The notes: generated by a model from the sequence alone, not told the origin. A DNA stretch of 27,501 bases from CAYFSC01 sp964345695 (GCA_964345695.1 CAYFSC010000020.1:1-27501), one strand, 5' to 3'. Positions 6,744 through 17,186 are shown, counted from the stretch's first letter. Made by a program: numbers and translations.

Positions 6744-9527
6744 ATGATGGAAGCCCCGTCACGCACACATTGTTTGGGGCGCGTCGCCGCCTGCCTTGGC
6801 GTCCTGCTTTTGGGCGTCATCGGTATGCACGATGCTTCGGCCCAGTCGCAGGTCGATCCCGGGCACGTCCCGGCGTTTCGGGACGTCGCGCTCAAGCAGG
6901 CGCTCGAATACATCATTACGTCGCAGTCGGCCAATCTGGTCTACAACTCGAAGCTCATCCGCGGCTACCGCGTCTCGTGCACCCGGCCGGCGCCAAGCAC
7001 CGACGCGCTGCTGGAGTGTCTGCTAAGCGACGTCCCGATCACCTACACACGTACCCAGGCCGGCACGTACGTGCTCACCGCGACGGCTCCACGGTCCCCG
7101 GCCGGGAGGCTCGCCGGCACAGTCGTGGACGACGAAACGGGAATGCCGCTGGCGAATGCCCACGTCGTACTGGATGACGGGGACCGAGGGGCAGCCACGT
7201 CGTCGTCGGGCACCTTCTCGTTCGCCGCGGTGCCTGCCGGCCTGCACCGGGTCGCGGTTTCCTATGTGGGGTACGAGACCGATGTCGACACGGTCGCCGT
7301 GCAGGAGGGGGAGGAGCACCACCTAGACGTCTCGCTTCGCCCCTCGCCGGTGCGCTCTGGATCGGTCGTGGTGGACGACCGGCGGGCGGAACAGGTCGGA
7401 ACGACGACGCACCGCATCGCGGCGCAGCGTAGGCTTCCCACGAACAGAGACGCAATCGGGACCCCGGATGTGCTTCGAGGCGCGAGCGGACTGCTCGGGG
7501 TGAGTCGCCAGCGTCCCCTGGCCGACCTGTACGTGCAGGGCGGCGCTTCGGGCGAGCACCAGGTGCGGCTCGACGGGGTGCCGGTCCGCAATCCCGTTAC
7601 CCTGCGCCGTCTGATCGGAGCGTTCAGCCCGCTGGCACTGGGCGACCTGACGGTTCACAAGGCCGGATTCGGCGTGGAGCACGGAAGCGCGCTGTCCGGC
7701 GTTCTCTCGGCCAGCCACCGCCTGGGAGCCGGGGGCGAGCAGCACGCGACGGCCCGCGTCGACCCGTTCAGCGCCAACGGGTCGGCCCACGTCGACATCC
7801 CGATGGCGGGTGCGCGTCCGGCAACTGTCGGCGTCGCGGGGCGCGGAAGCCTGTGGGGACTTTACCCCAACCCGACGCTCAACCAACTGCTGCTCGACTG
7901 GAACGCGGTCGATCCGCTGCTCGTGGCCGAGCAGTTCGACGTCGACGGGCCGGTGTCCTTTGTGCCTCGCGCACAAAACTCGGAGGTGCAATTTTCCGAC
8001 ATTCACGCCGCCACGCGCCTGCCGCTCGGCGCTGCGCATACCCTGTCGGCCTCCGCCTATCGGGGCAGCAACACCATTCAGACCAAGTTCTTCGCGACGG
8101 AGCAGCTTCCCCGTGACCCGGGGCCCGAGAGCGCGATGCTGGCGCAGGATCGCTACCGCTGGACCAACGACGCGGCGCAGTTGCGGTATGAAGGTGTGCT
8201 GGGCACGCGCACGTTTGCCACGGTGCAGCTGCGCGGCAGCCGCCACACGCTGCAGCGAGGCTACCACATGTCGTACATGAACCTCCCCGGCACGGACACC
8301 ATGTCTGTCGCCACGGCCCAGGCTGCGCTCAACGAGCAAATAGCTGCCTCCGCACAACCGACGGATCGGAACCGCGTGGCCGAGACGACCCTGGACGCCA
8401 AGTTGGACCACCGGCTGTCGAGCCAGCACCACCTGAGCGGGGCTGTAGAGGTGAAGCGCCTGTCCAGCATGTTTTACCTCGACGAAACCCTGCTGCGCCC
8501 GCTTTCTTACCAGGGCACAGACTGGCAGATCGCCGGCTATCTCTCCGACGCGGTGTCGCTGGGCGCCGAGACGACCGCCGACGTGGGCCTGCGATGGACG
8601 TACCTGCCGGCGCAGGACGTGGTCTTCGCCGAGCCCCGCGTGAATCTTCGACATCGTGGATCGTACACGGGGCTCGGCGACGTGAGCGCCCGTGTTGGGG
8701 CGGGACTCTACCGGCAGTTCGTCAACCGTTTCGACCTGAGCAGCGCCAGCCCGACGTCGGTGGTACCCTCCGTGCGATTCTGGTTGCCCGTGGGGGAGGC
8801 GCACGCGCCGCCCACGGCCTATCACTTCACCGCCGGGCTCACCGCGCGCCCGACGACGGCGTGGACCGTTGAGGTGGAAGGCTACTACAAGCATCAGCCG
8901 CATCTCCTGGCGCTGGATTACGGCACCGTGCAACCGGCCAGCGAAGGCACCCAGCTGCAGTCCGCTCTGTCGCGCCCCCGTGCCATCGGGACGGCTCATG
9001 GCTTTGCCTACGGTGGGGGCCTGGCGGTGACCCACGACGGCCCCTGGGTCGACGGGACGGTGCACTACGAGTTCAGCGCGGCCCAGCGAACCTTTCCCTC
9101 CCGATTCGACGGACGCCTCGAACCGACGCCGTGGAACCAGCCCCATCGCCTGACGGCCACGGCCGACGTGACGCTCACCGGCGCCTTAAGCGCACATCTG
9201 TCCTGGCACGGCATCTGGGGGCGAACGTGGGCGTTCCGCAACGTCTACTACGACCGGCTCCGCACTGGCACTCCTGCTCTGGATCCGTATGATCTGGACG
9301 ACCCCTCGGCACACGTCCTTCCTGCACATACGGCGCTTGGGCTGGGGGTGTCGTACGCATATTCTTGGCAAGGCGTCACCTTGCAGGCCCGGGCCGACGT
9401 GTCGAACGTGCTCGACCGCCAGAACGTGTTCGACTGGGGCTTGCAACCCACCGCGTCCGGATTCACGAAGACGGCACGCACGCTGCCGGGCCGCCGCCCG
9501 ACGATGTCGATTACGGTGCAGTACTGA
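6744..9527 (+). CDS. TonB-dependent outer-membrane receptor with STN domain (module 1)
   Basis: A 927-residue TonB-dependent receptor. Tandem ATG codons at 6744 and 6747 are both possible; no strong Shine-Dalgarno is seen, and translational coupling to the FecR stop 11 bases upstream is plausible. Signal peptide about 1-33, cleaved near ASA-Q. Then an STN (secretin/TonB short N-terminal) domain (about 38-112), a carboxypeptidase-regulatory-like beta-sandwich (about 120-198, RLAGTVVDDETGMPLANAHV), a plug domain (about 230-325, containing LYVQGGASGEHQVRLDGVPV) and a 22-strand-type barrel to the C-terminus, which ends in the aromatic sequence ITVQY. The STN domain marks it as a transducer that signals its loaded state to the FecR protein. 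The substrate cannot be told from sequence. Cys79 and Cys92 in the STN domain match a pair in the second receptor of this window. Confidence 0.93.
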   Translation: MMEAPSRTHCLGRVAACLGVLLLGVIGMHDASAQSQVDPGHVPAFRDVALKQALEYIITSQSANLVYNSKLIRGYRVSCTRPAPSTDALLECLLSDVPITYTRTQAGTYVLTATAPRSPAGRLAGTVVDDETGMPLANAHVVLDDGDRGAATSSSGTFSFAAVPAGLHRVAVSYVGYETDVDTVAVQEGEEHHLDVSLRPSPVRSGSVVVDDRRAEQVGTTTHRIAAQRRLPTNRDAIGTPDVLRGASGLLGVSRQRPLADLYVQGGASGEHQVRLDGVPVRNPVTLRRLIGAFSPLALGDLTVHKAGFGVEHGSALSGVLSASHRLGAGGEQHATARVDPFSANGSAHVDIPMAGARPATVGVAGRGSLWGLYPNPTLNQLLLDWNAVDPLLVAEQFDVDGPVSFVPRAQNSEVQFSDIHAATRLPLGAAHTLSASAYRGSNTIQTKFFATEQLPRDPGPESAMLAQDRYRWTNDAAQLRYEGVLGTRTFATVQLRGSRHTLQRGYHMSYMNLPGTDTMSVATAQAALNEQIAASAQPTDRNRVAETTLDAKLDHRLSSQHHLSGAVEVKRLSSMFYLDETLLRPLSYQGTDWQIAGYLSDAVSLGAETTADVGLRWTYLPAQDVVFAEPRVNLRHRGSYTGLGDVSARVGAGLYRQFVNRFDLSSASPTSVVPSVRFWLPVGEAHAPPTAYHFTAGLTARPTTAWTVEVEGYYKHQPHLLALDYGTVQPASEGTQLQSALSRPRAIGTAHGFAYGGGLAVTHDGPWVDGTVHYEFSAAQRTFPSRFDGRLEPTPWNQPHRLTATADVTLTGALSAHLSWHGIWGRTWAFRNVYYDRLRTGTPALDPYDLDDPSAHVLPAHTALGLGVSYAYSWQGVTLQARADVSNVLDRQNVFDWGLQPTASGFTKTARTLPGRRPTMSITVQY

Positions 9528-9654
9528 AGACCCCCAACGGCGTGTCTCCAGAATCCGACCGACAAGCAGGGAGCCGCAGTGCCCGCTGTAACTCTCACCC
9601 GCGTACCTTCGTGATGTGGGGGAGCACGGACGTTTCTCTCTTCCCCGTTGCATC

Positions 9655-9990
9655 ATGACCTCCCTTCTCATCCTGTTTCGATCGACCGCTGCGCACGTGC
9701 GCCGCATCCCGGTGGAGCCCGTGGTGTGGCTGCTGGGCGTGGGGGCAATGGCGGCCCTGGACCCGAGCGCTACGGCCGAGCCGAGCTGGTGCCTCTTCCG
9801 GCGGCTCGGAATCGAGGGGTGCCCGGGATGCGGACTGGGGCACAGCATCGCCCACCTCGCACGGGGACACGTCGCGGCCTCCGTGCAAGCGCATCCTCTC
9901 GGAATCCCGGCCGTCGCCGTGCTCCTCGGCCGCTCCGGTCGTCTGCTGTACAACGCCTGGACCCGTCCTTCGCCCCCCGTGGCCCCTTAG
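9655..9990 (+). CDS. DUF2752 family small membrane protein
   Basis: A 111-residue protein of the DUF2752 family, recognised by the core CLFRRLGIEGCPGCGLGHSI, where the family has a C-x-GxxCPGCGLTR-like motif. Two or three hydrophobic segments are visible (VEPVVWLLGVGAMAAL and LGIPAVAVLLGR). Function is unknown; the conserved cysteines hint at metal binding or a disulfide, which is inference. The ATG at 9655 is chosen over an in-frame GTG at 9616 because the protein then starts directly with a hydrophobic segment; neither start has a good ribosome site. The next gene encodes a TM2-domain protein, and DUF2752 and TM2 genes are often neighbours in Bacteroidota-like genomes. Confidence 0.75.
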   Translation: MTSLLILFRSTAAHVRRIPVEPVVWLLGVGAMAALDPSATAEPSWCLFRRLGIEGCPGCGLGHSIAHLARGHVAASVQAHPLGIPAVAVLLGRSGRLLYNAWTRPSPPVAP

Positions 9991-10033
9991 CCTGCTGCAC
10001 TCCCGACCTCCGCTCCTGAATTCCGGAACACTC

Positions 10034-10417
10034 ATGTCCAAGATCCTCCACTACTTGCCCGAGCTAGAAGGCGATGAGCAGGTTCACGCAGCCATGCTCA
10101 TGAAGTCCATGACCGAAGAGCAGGCCGACCATTTTGCGCGCATCTACCGGGCGCAGCGCAAAGACGCCACGACGGTGCTCCTGCTGGCCGTGGCCGGGTT
10201 TCTCGGGGCCGCGGGACTGCACCGCTTCTACCTGGAAGAGATCGGCATGGGGCTGTTGTATCTGTTTACCGGAGGACTTTGTGTGGTGGGTACGCTCTTC
10301 GACCTGTTTCGCTATCGGCAGCTGACGTTCGAGTACAACCGCAATCGCGCCGATGAAGTCGCTACCATGGTGCAGGGGGTGTATGCGGAAGAGGAGACCG
10401 ACGCGGACGCGGCGTAG
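10034..10417 (+). CDS. TM2 domain-containing membrane protein
   Basis: A 127-residue protein. A hydrophilic N-terminal half (about 1-48) is followed by a TM2 domain (about 49-97) of two transmembrane helices joined by a short turn: LLLAVAGFLGAAGLHRFYL, then GMGLLYLFTGGLCVVGTLFDLFR. The GLHRFYLxxxGxGLLYLxTGG pattern and the terminal DLFR are diagnostic of the family. The C-terminus is acidic. Function is not established for bacterial members. It lies 43 bases after the DUF2752 gene, so the two are probably co-transcribed. No strong Shine-Dalgarno is seen before the ATG. Confidence 0.88.
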   Translation: MSKILHYLPELEGDEQVHAAMLMKSMTEEQADHFARIYRAQRKDATTVLLLAVAGFLGAAGLHRFYLEEIGMGLLYLFTGGLCVVGTLFDLFRYRQLTFEYNRNRADEVATMVQGVYAEEETDADAA

Positions 10418-10430
10418 CGGGACGGAGGGT

Positions 10431-10463
10431 TCTGGAACCGAACAGAGCGCTCCTGCTTCCAGA
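10431..10463 (+). terminator. Possible stem-loop after the TM2 gene
   Basis: A perfect 7-bp inverted repeat, TCTGGAA (10431-10437) and TTCCAGA (10457-10463), encloses 19 bases that include the palindrome GAGCGCTC. It starts 14 bases after the TM2 stop codon. There is no T tract, so it may be a terminator, a processing site or chance. Confidence 0.35.
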
Positions 10464-10501
10464 GTGCCCGACCCCTTCAGCGCTTTCGAAGCCTCCCGCC
10501 C

Positions 10502-11635
10502 ATGCTTCCACGTTCGCTTCTGATTCTGGCGATGGCAGCGATGGTTACCGCCTGCGGCATTTCGCTTCCCGACGACGAGAGAAGCGATCCCCGCTCGAAG
10601 CTCGATCAGATCGAGCTGCCCGACGGGTTTCAGATTGAGGTCTTCGCTGATCGGCTGCCGGAAGCCCGCTCGCTGGCGCTCTCGCCAAAGGGCACGCTCT
10701 TTGTCGGGACGCGGGGCCCCGGTGCCGTCTATGCACTGCGTGACACGACCGGCAACCACCAGGCCGACGTCATGCACGAAATCGCAAACGGACGGACCAT
10801 GCCCAATGGTGTGACGTGGCACGACGGGGCGCTCTACGTCGCGGAGGTGTCGCGCATCCTTCGGTTCGACAGCATTGAAACCCGGCTCGACAATCCGCCC
10901 GCGCCGGTGGTGGTCGCAGATGATCTGCCGGACGAAGAGCACCACGGATGGAAGTTCATCGATGTCGGGCCCGACGGCAAGCTGTACGTGCCGGTTGGCG
11001 CACCGTGCAACATTTGCGACCCCGAGCCGCCGTTCGCGTCCATTCTGCGCATGAACCTCGATGGAACGGGGCGCGAAACAGTGGCTCGCGGGGTGCGCAA
11101 CACCGTCGGGTTCGCGTGGCATCCCGAGACGCAGGCGCTCTGGTTCACCGACAACGGACGCGACTGGATGGGCGATGACGTCCCGCCCTGTGAGCTGAAC
11201 CGTGTCACCGAGACGGGCCAGCACTTCGGCTATCCGTATGTGCACGGCGCCGACATTCTGGATCCGGAGTTCGGAAGCGGAAAAGACCCGTCCAACTACC
11301 GTGCGCCGGTGCAGGAGTTGGGGCCGCACGTCGCTCCGCTCGGGATGGAGTTCGTGTCGAATCCCGCATTTCCGGCCTCCTATCAGGGCGACGTGCTCAT
11401 TGCCGAACACGGATCCTGGAATCGGAGCACCAAGATTGGATACCGCATCATGCGCGTCCGGCTCAACGCCGAGCACGAGGCGGTCGCCTACGAGCCGTTT
11501 GCGACGGGCTGGCTGCAGGGCGATACCAACTGGGGCCGTCCCGTCGACCTGGAATGGATGCCCGACGGTTCCCTGTTGGTGTCCGACGACCAGGGCGGCG
11601 CGATCTACCGCATCCGCTACGCGAACGGTGTTTAG
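10502..11635 (+). CDS. Sorbosone/glucose dehydrogenase-like beta-propeller lipoprotein
   Basis: A 377-residue protein of the PQQ-dependent sugar dehydrogenase (glucose/sorbosone dehydrogenase) superfamily, a six-bladed beta-propeller. The N-terminus is a lipoprotein signal with the lipobox VTAC, lipidated Cys18. Family landmarks: LPDGFQIEVFADRLPEARSL at the start of the propeller, HHGWKFIDVGPDGKLYVPVG, VRNTVGFAWHPET followed by LWFTDNGRD, and DLEWMPDGSLLVSDD near the end. Relatives oxidise aldoses or sorbosone using PQQ, but many members have unknown substrates and I cannot confirm cofactor binding here. GAPCNICDP contains a Cys-x-x-Cys pair that is not a haem site because no His follows. Predicted to be anchored to a membrane facing the periplasm. 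The 85-base spacer upstream suggests a separate or attenuated transcript from the TM2 gene. Confidence 0.87.
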   Translation: MLPRSLLILAMAAMVTACGISLPDDERSDPRSKLDQIELPDGFQIEVFADRLPEARSLALSPKGTLFVGTRGPGAVYALRDTTGNHQADVMHEIANGRTMPNGVTWHDGALYVAEVSRILRFDSIETRLDNPPAPVVVADDLPDEEHHGWKFIDVGPDGKLYVPVGAPCNICDPEPPFASILRMNLDGTGRETVARGVRNTVGFAWHPETQALWFTDNGRDWMGDDVPPCELNRVTETGQHFGYPYVHGADILDPEFGSGKDPSNYRAPVQELGPHVAPLGMEFVSNPAFPASYQGDVLIAEHGSWNRSTKIGYRIMRVRLNAEHEAVAYEPFATGWLQGDTNWGRPVDLEWMPDGSLLVSDDQGGAIYRIRYANGV

Positions 11636-11700
11636 GTGGGAAGGGGGGCGCGTGTTCAGGGGCTACGCGAATGGCGGAGATATCCGTGAACATCTTCACA

Positions 11701-11732
11701 CCCGAGCACCTCAACACCCGAGCACCTCAACA
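11701..11732. repeat. Two-copy 16-bp tandem repeat in a convergent spacer
   Basis: The unit CCCGAGCACCTCAACA occurs twice with no spacer (11701-11716 and 11717-11732), and a partial further copy (CCCT) begins after it. It fills the gap between the converging dehydrogenase and transglycosylase genes and ends three bases before the transglycosylase stop codon. Confidence 0.9.
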
Positions 11733-11735
11733 CCC

Positions 11736-13865
11736 TCAGTTTGCCGTCACCTTGATCTCCTGGCCGGGGTAAATGCGACTGCCGTTAAGGCCGTTGATCC
11801 GGCGCAGCTTCTGAATGGTGACGCCGTAGCTTTGTGCAATGGCATCGAGCGTGTCGCCGCGCTGCACCACGTGAACCGCTGCCGAGCCGTCGCGATGAAT
11901 GGTGAGACGCTGGCCCACAATGATGCGGCTGCTCGACAGCCCATTCCAGGCGCGAAGCTCGCGCGTCGACACGCCAAACTGCTGCGCGATCTTTCCGAGC
12001 GTATCGCCGCGTTCTACGCGGTAGGTAAGCGTCGCGTCACCGGAGCCGCCGGTGGACTGCAGCTGGAGTGTTTGCCCGACGCGGATGCGCGAGGACGCGA
12101 GGTTGTTCCACTGCCGCAACTCGCGCGTCGACACGTCGAACTGCTCGGCGATCTCGCCGAGGGTGTCGCCCCGCCGCACGGTGTAGCTCGACGGCGAGAG
12201 CGAGCGGTCCTCTGCCGCGGATTCGGAGGACGCCGACGCACCGTTGTCCGGAGAGCCTGCGGCGTCGGCGGGCGAGCTCGAAGCGGTGTCGCTGGCCTCC
12301 GGTGCAGCGTCCGAAGAGGTGGAGGCGTCGGCCACGGTGGATTCGCGGGGCGCGTTGATAGGATCGAGCTCCCGAATTACGGGCTCGGACGCGTACTGCA
12401 CGCGGGCCGGAGTGGACGAGTCGCTGGTGCCGGCCAGCGCCGAGTCGTACTCGCGGACGGGCACCACGAGTGCCTGCCCGACCCGAATGATGGAGCCGCG
12501 GATGCCGTTGGCCCGCCGCAGGGCACGGGTCGACGTTCCATAGTCCTCCGCAATTTCTGAGAGCGTGTCGCCCCGCTTCACCGTGTAGGTGGTAGCCGGT
12601 CGCTTTTTCCTGTCCGGCAGCTCCGCGTAGGCCGCCGCAAACGTTTCGTAGCTGCCCACCGGAATCCGCAGGGAGTACATGTCTTTCGAGGGGGGGAGCG
12701 TGCTGCGTCGCAGCTCTGGATTTAGCTCCCGAATGACGCGCGCCGACGTGCCGGCCAGTTCGGCGATCTCCTGCAGCGGCAGCATGCTCCCGTGGACCGC
12801 CACGTAGTCGTAGGCAAAAGGCGGGGTGGGACTCGGAGTGTCGAATCCGTGTGCACCGGGATTGGAGGCCAGCCTCGTCGTGGCGATGAACATAGGCACG
12901 TAGCCACGCGTCTCGCGGGGCAGGTCGTCGTAAACGTCCCAGTACGAAGGATCCGATTCGGGGCTACGGCGGACGGCCCGGCCTACGCACCCCGCGCCGC
13001 AGTTGTAGGCCGCCATGGCGAGGTGCCAGTCGCCGAAGCGCTCGTACAGATCCCGCATGTGCCGGGCCGCGGCCCGAGTGGCCTTCTCCGGGTCGCGCCG
13101 CTCGTCGACCCAGCCATTCACCGACAGGCCGTACTGACGCGCGGTGCCGCGCATGAACTGCCACATGCCCGCCGCTCCGGCCCAGCTCCGCGCCGTCGGG
13201 TTCAGCCCGCTTTCCACCATAGCCAGGTAGCGAAGCTCAGGCGGAACGTCTTCCTCCTTTAGGATCTGGTCGATCATGGGGAAGTACGTCTGCGCGCGCC
13301 GGAGCCAGACATTGAAGTGCCGTTCTGGCTCGTCCTTCAGGTACTCGATGCTCTGCTTGACGACCCGGTTTGTCGTCAGCGGGATGGTGGTTTCCACGAC
13401 CTCTGCAGTGTCGGGACGCATCGCGCCCTGCAGGGTCGGGTCGTTCACGTCTTCCAGTGTTGCAAACAGCTTGGCGCGAACCGCGAAGATGCTTCCGTGG
13501 GCGGTTACCATGGAGTCCGGATCGTTGGAATACCCGTGATAGCGCCGGTATTCGGCCGTGAGGCCGCGGTAGAGTTCGCGCACGTCGGTTCGCCGGATCA
13601 GGTCGGGGTCGGACTCCAACAGGCCGGCCAGCTCGGCCATCGCCTGGTTCAGGATCGCTCCCACGCGGGCGCTGTCGGTTGTGCTCAGCAGTTTGGCTTC
13701 AAACGCGTACAGCCGCACGATGCGCGGATCCAGATCGGTAGTGTCGACGGCCGTCGTCTGTGACGACGGTGGGGGGGTGTTCGACGTCGACAGGGTTTCG
13801 CACCCGGTCGTGAGCACCACCGAAACCGAGACGAGAAGGGCGAAGAGGGCGCGCGACAACGACAT
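11736..13865 (-). CDS. MltD-like membrane-bound lytic transglycosylase with four LysM domains
   Basis: A 709-residue lipoprotein. The start at 13865 is chosen because it opens a lipoprotein signal (VVLTTGC, Cys22); the open frame upstream shows no signal. A helical N-terminal region (about 40-200) is followed by a SLT/lytic transglycosylase domain (about 205-345) with the catalytic Glu218 in YLAMVESGLNP, then GAAGMWQFMRGTARQYGL and AMAAYNCGAG, typical of MltD. Four LysM peptidoglycan-binding repeats follow at about 427-469, 561-602, 615-656 and 665-707, each with RGDTL and a final VGQ or PGQ. A degenerate LysM-like stretch lies at about 353-405. A 90-residue Ser/Ala/Asp-rich linker separates LysM 1 and 2. 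The enzyme cleaves glycan strands to give 1,6-anhydromuramic ends during wall remodelling. The cation transporter gene upstream is on the same strand, 142 bases away. Confidence 0.94.
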   Translation of the reverse strand: MSLSRALFALLVSVSVVLTTGCETLSTSNTPPPSSQTTAVDTTDLDPRIVRLYAFEAKLLSTTDSARVGAILNQAMAELAGLLESDPDLIRRTDVRELYRGLTAEYRRYHGYSNDPDSMVTAHGSIFAVRAKLFATLEDVNDPTLQGAMRPDTAEVVETTIPLTTNRVVKQSIEYLKDEPERHFNVWLRRAQTYFPMIDQILKEEDVPPELRYLAMVESGLNPTARSWAGAAGMWQFMRGTARQYGLSVNGWVDERRDPEKATRAAARHMRDLYERFGDWHLAMAAYNCGAGCVGRAVRRSPESDPSYWDVYDDLPRETRGYVPMFIATTRLASNPGAHGFDTPSPTPPFAYDYVAVHGSMLPLQEIAELAGTSARVIRELNPELRRSTLPPSKDMYSLRIPVGSYETFAAAYAELPDRKKRPATTYTVKRGDTLSEIAEDYGTSTRALRRANGIRGSIIRVGQALVVPVREYDSALAGTSDSSTPARVQYASEPVIRELDPINAPRESTVADASTSSDAAPEASDTASSSPADAAGSPDNGASASSESAAEDRSLSPSSYTVRRGDTLGEIAEQFDVSTRELRQWNNLASSRIRVGQTLQLQSTGGSGDATLTYRVERGDTLGKIAQQFGVSTRELRAWNGLSSSRIIVGQRLTIHRDGSAAVHVVQRGDTLDAIAQSYGVTIQKLRRINGLNGSRIYPGQEIKVTAN

Positions 13866-14007
13866 GAATCCGACACCGTTGGTGAAGAAAAAAGCGGAGC
13901 GGCAATCTAGAGAATCCACATTCTTAATGGGACGCACTGGACGCAACAATTGCAAGGAACAGATCGAGAAACACGTGTGCGAAGAACGGCAGACGCCCGT
14001 TGTCGTG
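13866..14007. other. Spacer between the transporter and transglycosylase genes
   Basis: These 142 bases lie between two genes on the minus strand and include the leader of the transglycosylase. The part near 13900-13960 is noticeably richer in A and T than its surroundings, as a promoter would be, but no clear boxes could be assigned. Confidence 0.3.
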
Positions 14008-14985
14008 CTATCCCGAAGGACGGGAGCGGCGCCCGTCCCGGCCGCGATCAGACAGCGACTCGGCCTCCACGAAGATGTACTTCACCTCCGGATGGGCCTC
14101 GCGGATGGTGCGCTCCATCCGGTCGATGGCCTGGCCAACACCCTCAGCATCCAGACCGTCCCGGAAGTCCAGGTCCATGTTGAGGATGAGCGTGTACGGG
14201 CCCATGTGCATCGTCAGGGCGCGCACCACGTCGTCCACGTCCGGGTCTTCCATCGCGAGCGCACGGACGCTGTCGCGAATTTCGGGGTCGGCCGCCTCCC
14301 CGATGAGGAGCTTCTTGCTCTCCCAAACGAGGAAGGCCGCCACCCCACACAGAATGAGCCCGATGAGGATGGAGGCGACGCCATCGATGACCGGCAGGTG
14401 CAGCGCACTGGCCAGGTGCACGCCAAGGAGCGCCACCACGAGGCCTGCCATGGCTGCGCTGTCCTCAAAAAGTACGGTGAACGTCGTCGGGTCCTTGCTC
14501 GTCGTGATGGCCTCGAAAAAGCCCTTGGTGCCCCGCTGCTTGCTGAACTCCTGCCATGCCGTTCGAAACGCCAGGCCCTCAAAGACGATAGCGGCGCTGA
14601 GCACAATCGTGTTCAGCGTGAGCCCGCTGATGGTGATCCCGAAGATCGACACCGTGCCGGCACTGCCGTGACCGGGGTCGAGCGTGTGCAGGATGCCTTC
14701 GTACAGCGAGAAGCCGCCGCCCAGGCCAAAGATGAGCACCGCCACAATGAGCGTGTAGAAGTAGAGCGACTTGCCATAGCCGTACGGGTGAGACCGGTCG
14801 GGCGGTCGCTGGCTGCGCCGGATGCCCAGAAGCAGGAGACCTCCGTTCCCCGTATCCACAAGCGAGTGGATGCCCTCCGCCAGCATCGCCGAGCTTCCGC
14901 TGACGGCCGCACCAAGAAACTTGGTAACGGCAATAGCGAAGTTGCCGAGGATGGCGGCGTAGATGGCCTTCTTCGAAGACGCCAT
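14008..14985 (-). CDS. Cation diffusion facilitator family transporter (SLC30A9-like)
   Basis: A 325-residue inner-membrane transporter of the cation diffusion facilitator family, which exports divalent metals such as Zn2+ in exchange for protons. About six transmembrane helices occupy residues 8-255. The helix 2 metal site reads HSLVDTGN (His40, Asp44), followed by HPYGYGK, a family hallmark. The corresponding helix 5 position reads FEDSAAMAG (Glu174, Asp175) rather than the usual HxxxD, which together with the long loop suggests the ZnT9/SLC30A9-like branch. The C-terminal cytoplasmic domain (about 235-310) has the expected ferredoxin-like pattern. The metal cannot be assigned with certainty. 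The ATG at 14985 is followed by a short Lys-rich start before helix 1; no good Shine-Dalgarno is visible. The gene is divergent from recQ. Confidence 0.92.
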   Translation of the reverse strand: MASSKKAIYAAILGNFAIAVTKFLGAAVSGSSAMLAEGIHSLVDTGNGGLLLLGIRRSQRPPDRSHPYGYGKSLYFYTLIVAVLIFGLGGGFSLYEGILHTLDPGHGSAGTVSIFGITISGLTLNTIVLSAAIVFEGLAFRTAWQEFSKQRGTKGFFEAITTSKDPTTFTVLFEDSAAMAGLVVALLGVHLASALHLPVIDGVASILIGLILCGVAAFLVWESKKLLIGEAADPEIRDSVRALAMEDPDVDDVVRALTMHMGPYTLILNMDLDFRDGLDAEGVGQAIDRMERTIREAHPEVKYIFVEAESLSDRGRDGRRSRPSG

Positions 14986-15323
14986 GGGTTGGGAGAAATG
15001 GGATGAGGAAAAGGGGCTGAGGGCGCTGCCAACCTACGAAGCGTGTGCTGGAATGTGAATGCGAGGGGCTCGGGTACGAGTCATGAGACACGAGTCACGA
15101 GGGGCGATCGTCGAGCGACGAGCGACCGAAGGCCGTACGGTTCAGAACTTCGAACCCGGAACTCGAAACATGAGCGCACTCAAAATCCAAACGCCATCGC
15201 CGATCCTCCGATGGAGCTACCCGTAGGACCGCTGTTCCACTTCCTCTCAATCCCTTTTTGCCTTCCACGAGGGACGAAGCGTGGAGGTTCGTTGAGGCAA
15301 CAGTTCGATCAAGCCCCCTTCCA
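14986..15323. other. Divergent 338-base spacer with degenerate short repeats and a hairpin
   Basis: No gene is seen here. The stretch 15060-15175 is built from short recurring words: ACGAGTCA at 15076-15083 and 15090-15097 (14-base period), CGAGCGAC repeats at about 15112-15128, and GAAC-TCGAA words at about 15146-15168. Near recQ an imperfect 8-bp inverted repeat, CTTCCACG (15262-15269) / CGTGGAGG (15280-15287, one G-T pair), could form a hairpin 36 bases before the start codon. Promoters for both flanking genes should lie in this region but none could be assigned. Confidence 0.5.

Positions 15324-17186
<1,863 letters not shown>

Noticed and set aside
7323..9146. A 607-residue minus-strand frame opposite the first receptor
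   Set aside because: Composition is Arg/Gly/His-rich without motifs; the receptor on the plus strand is complete.
10502..11635. c-type haem site in the dehydrogenase-like protein
   Set aside because: CNIC is followed by Asp, not His, so the CxxCH haem motif is absent.
11701..11732. CRISPR-like repeat
   Set aside because: Only two copies with no spacer between them and no cas gene; it is a simple tandem duplication.
11202..12560. A 452-residue plus-strand frame spanning the end of the dehydrogenase and the transglycosylase
   Set aside because: It overlaps two well-supported genes and the spacer repeat, and shows no domain.
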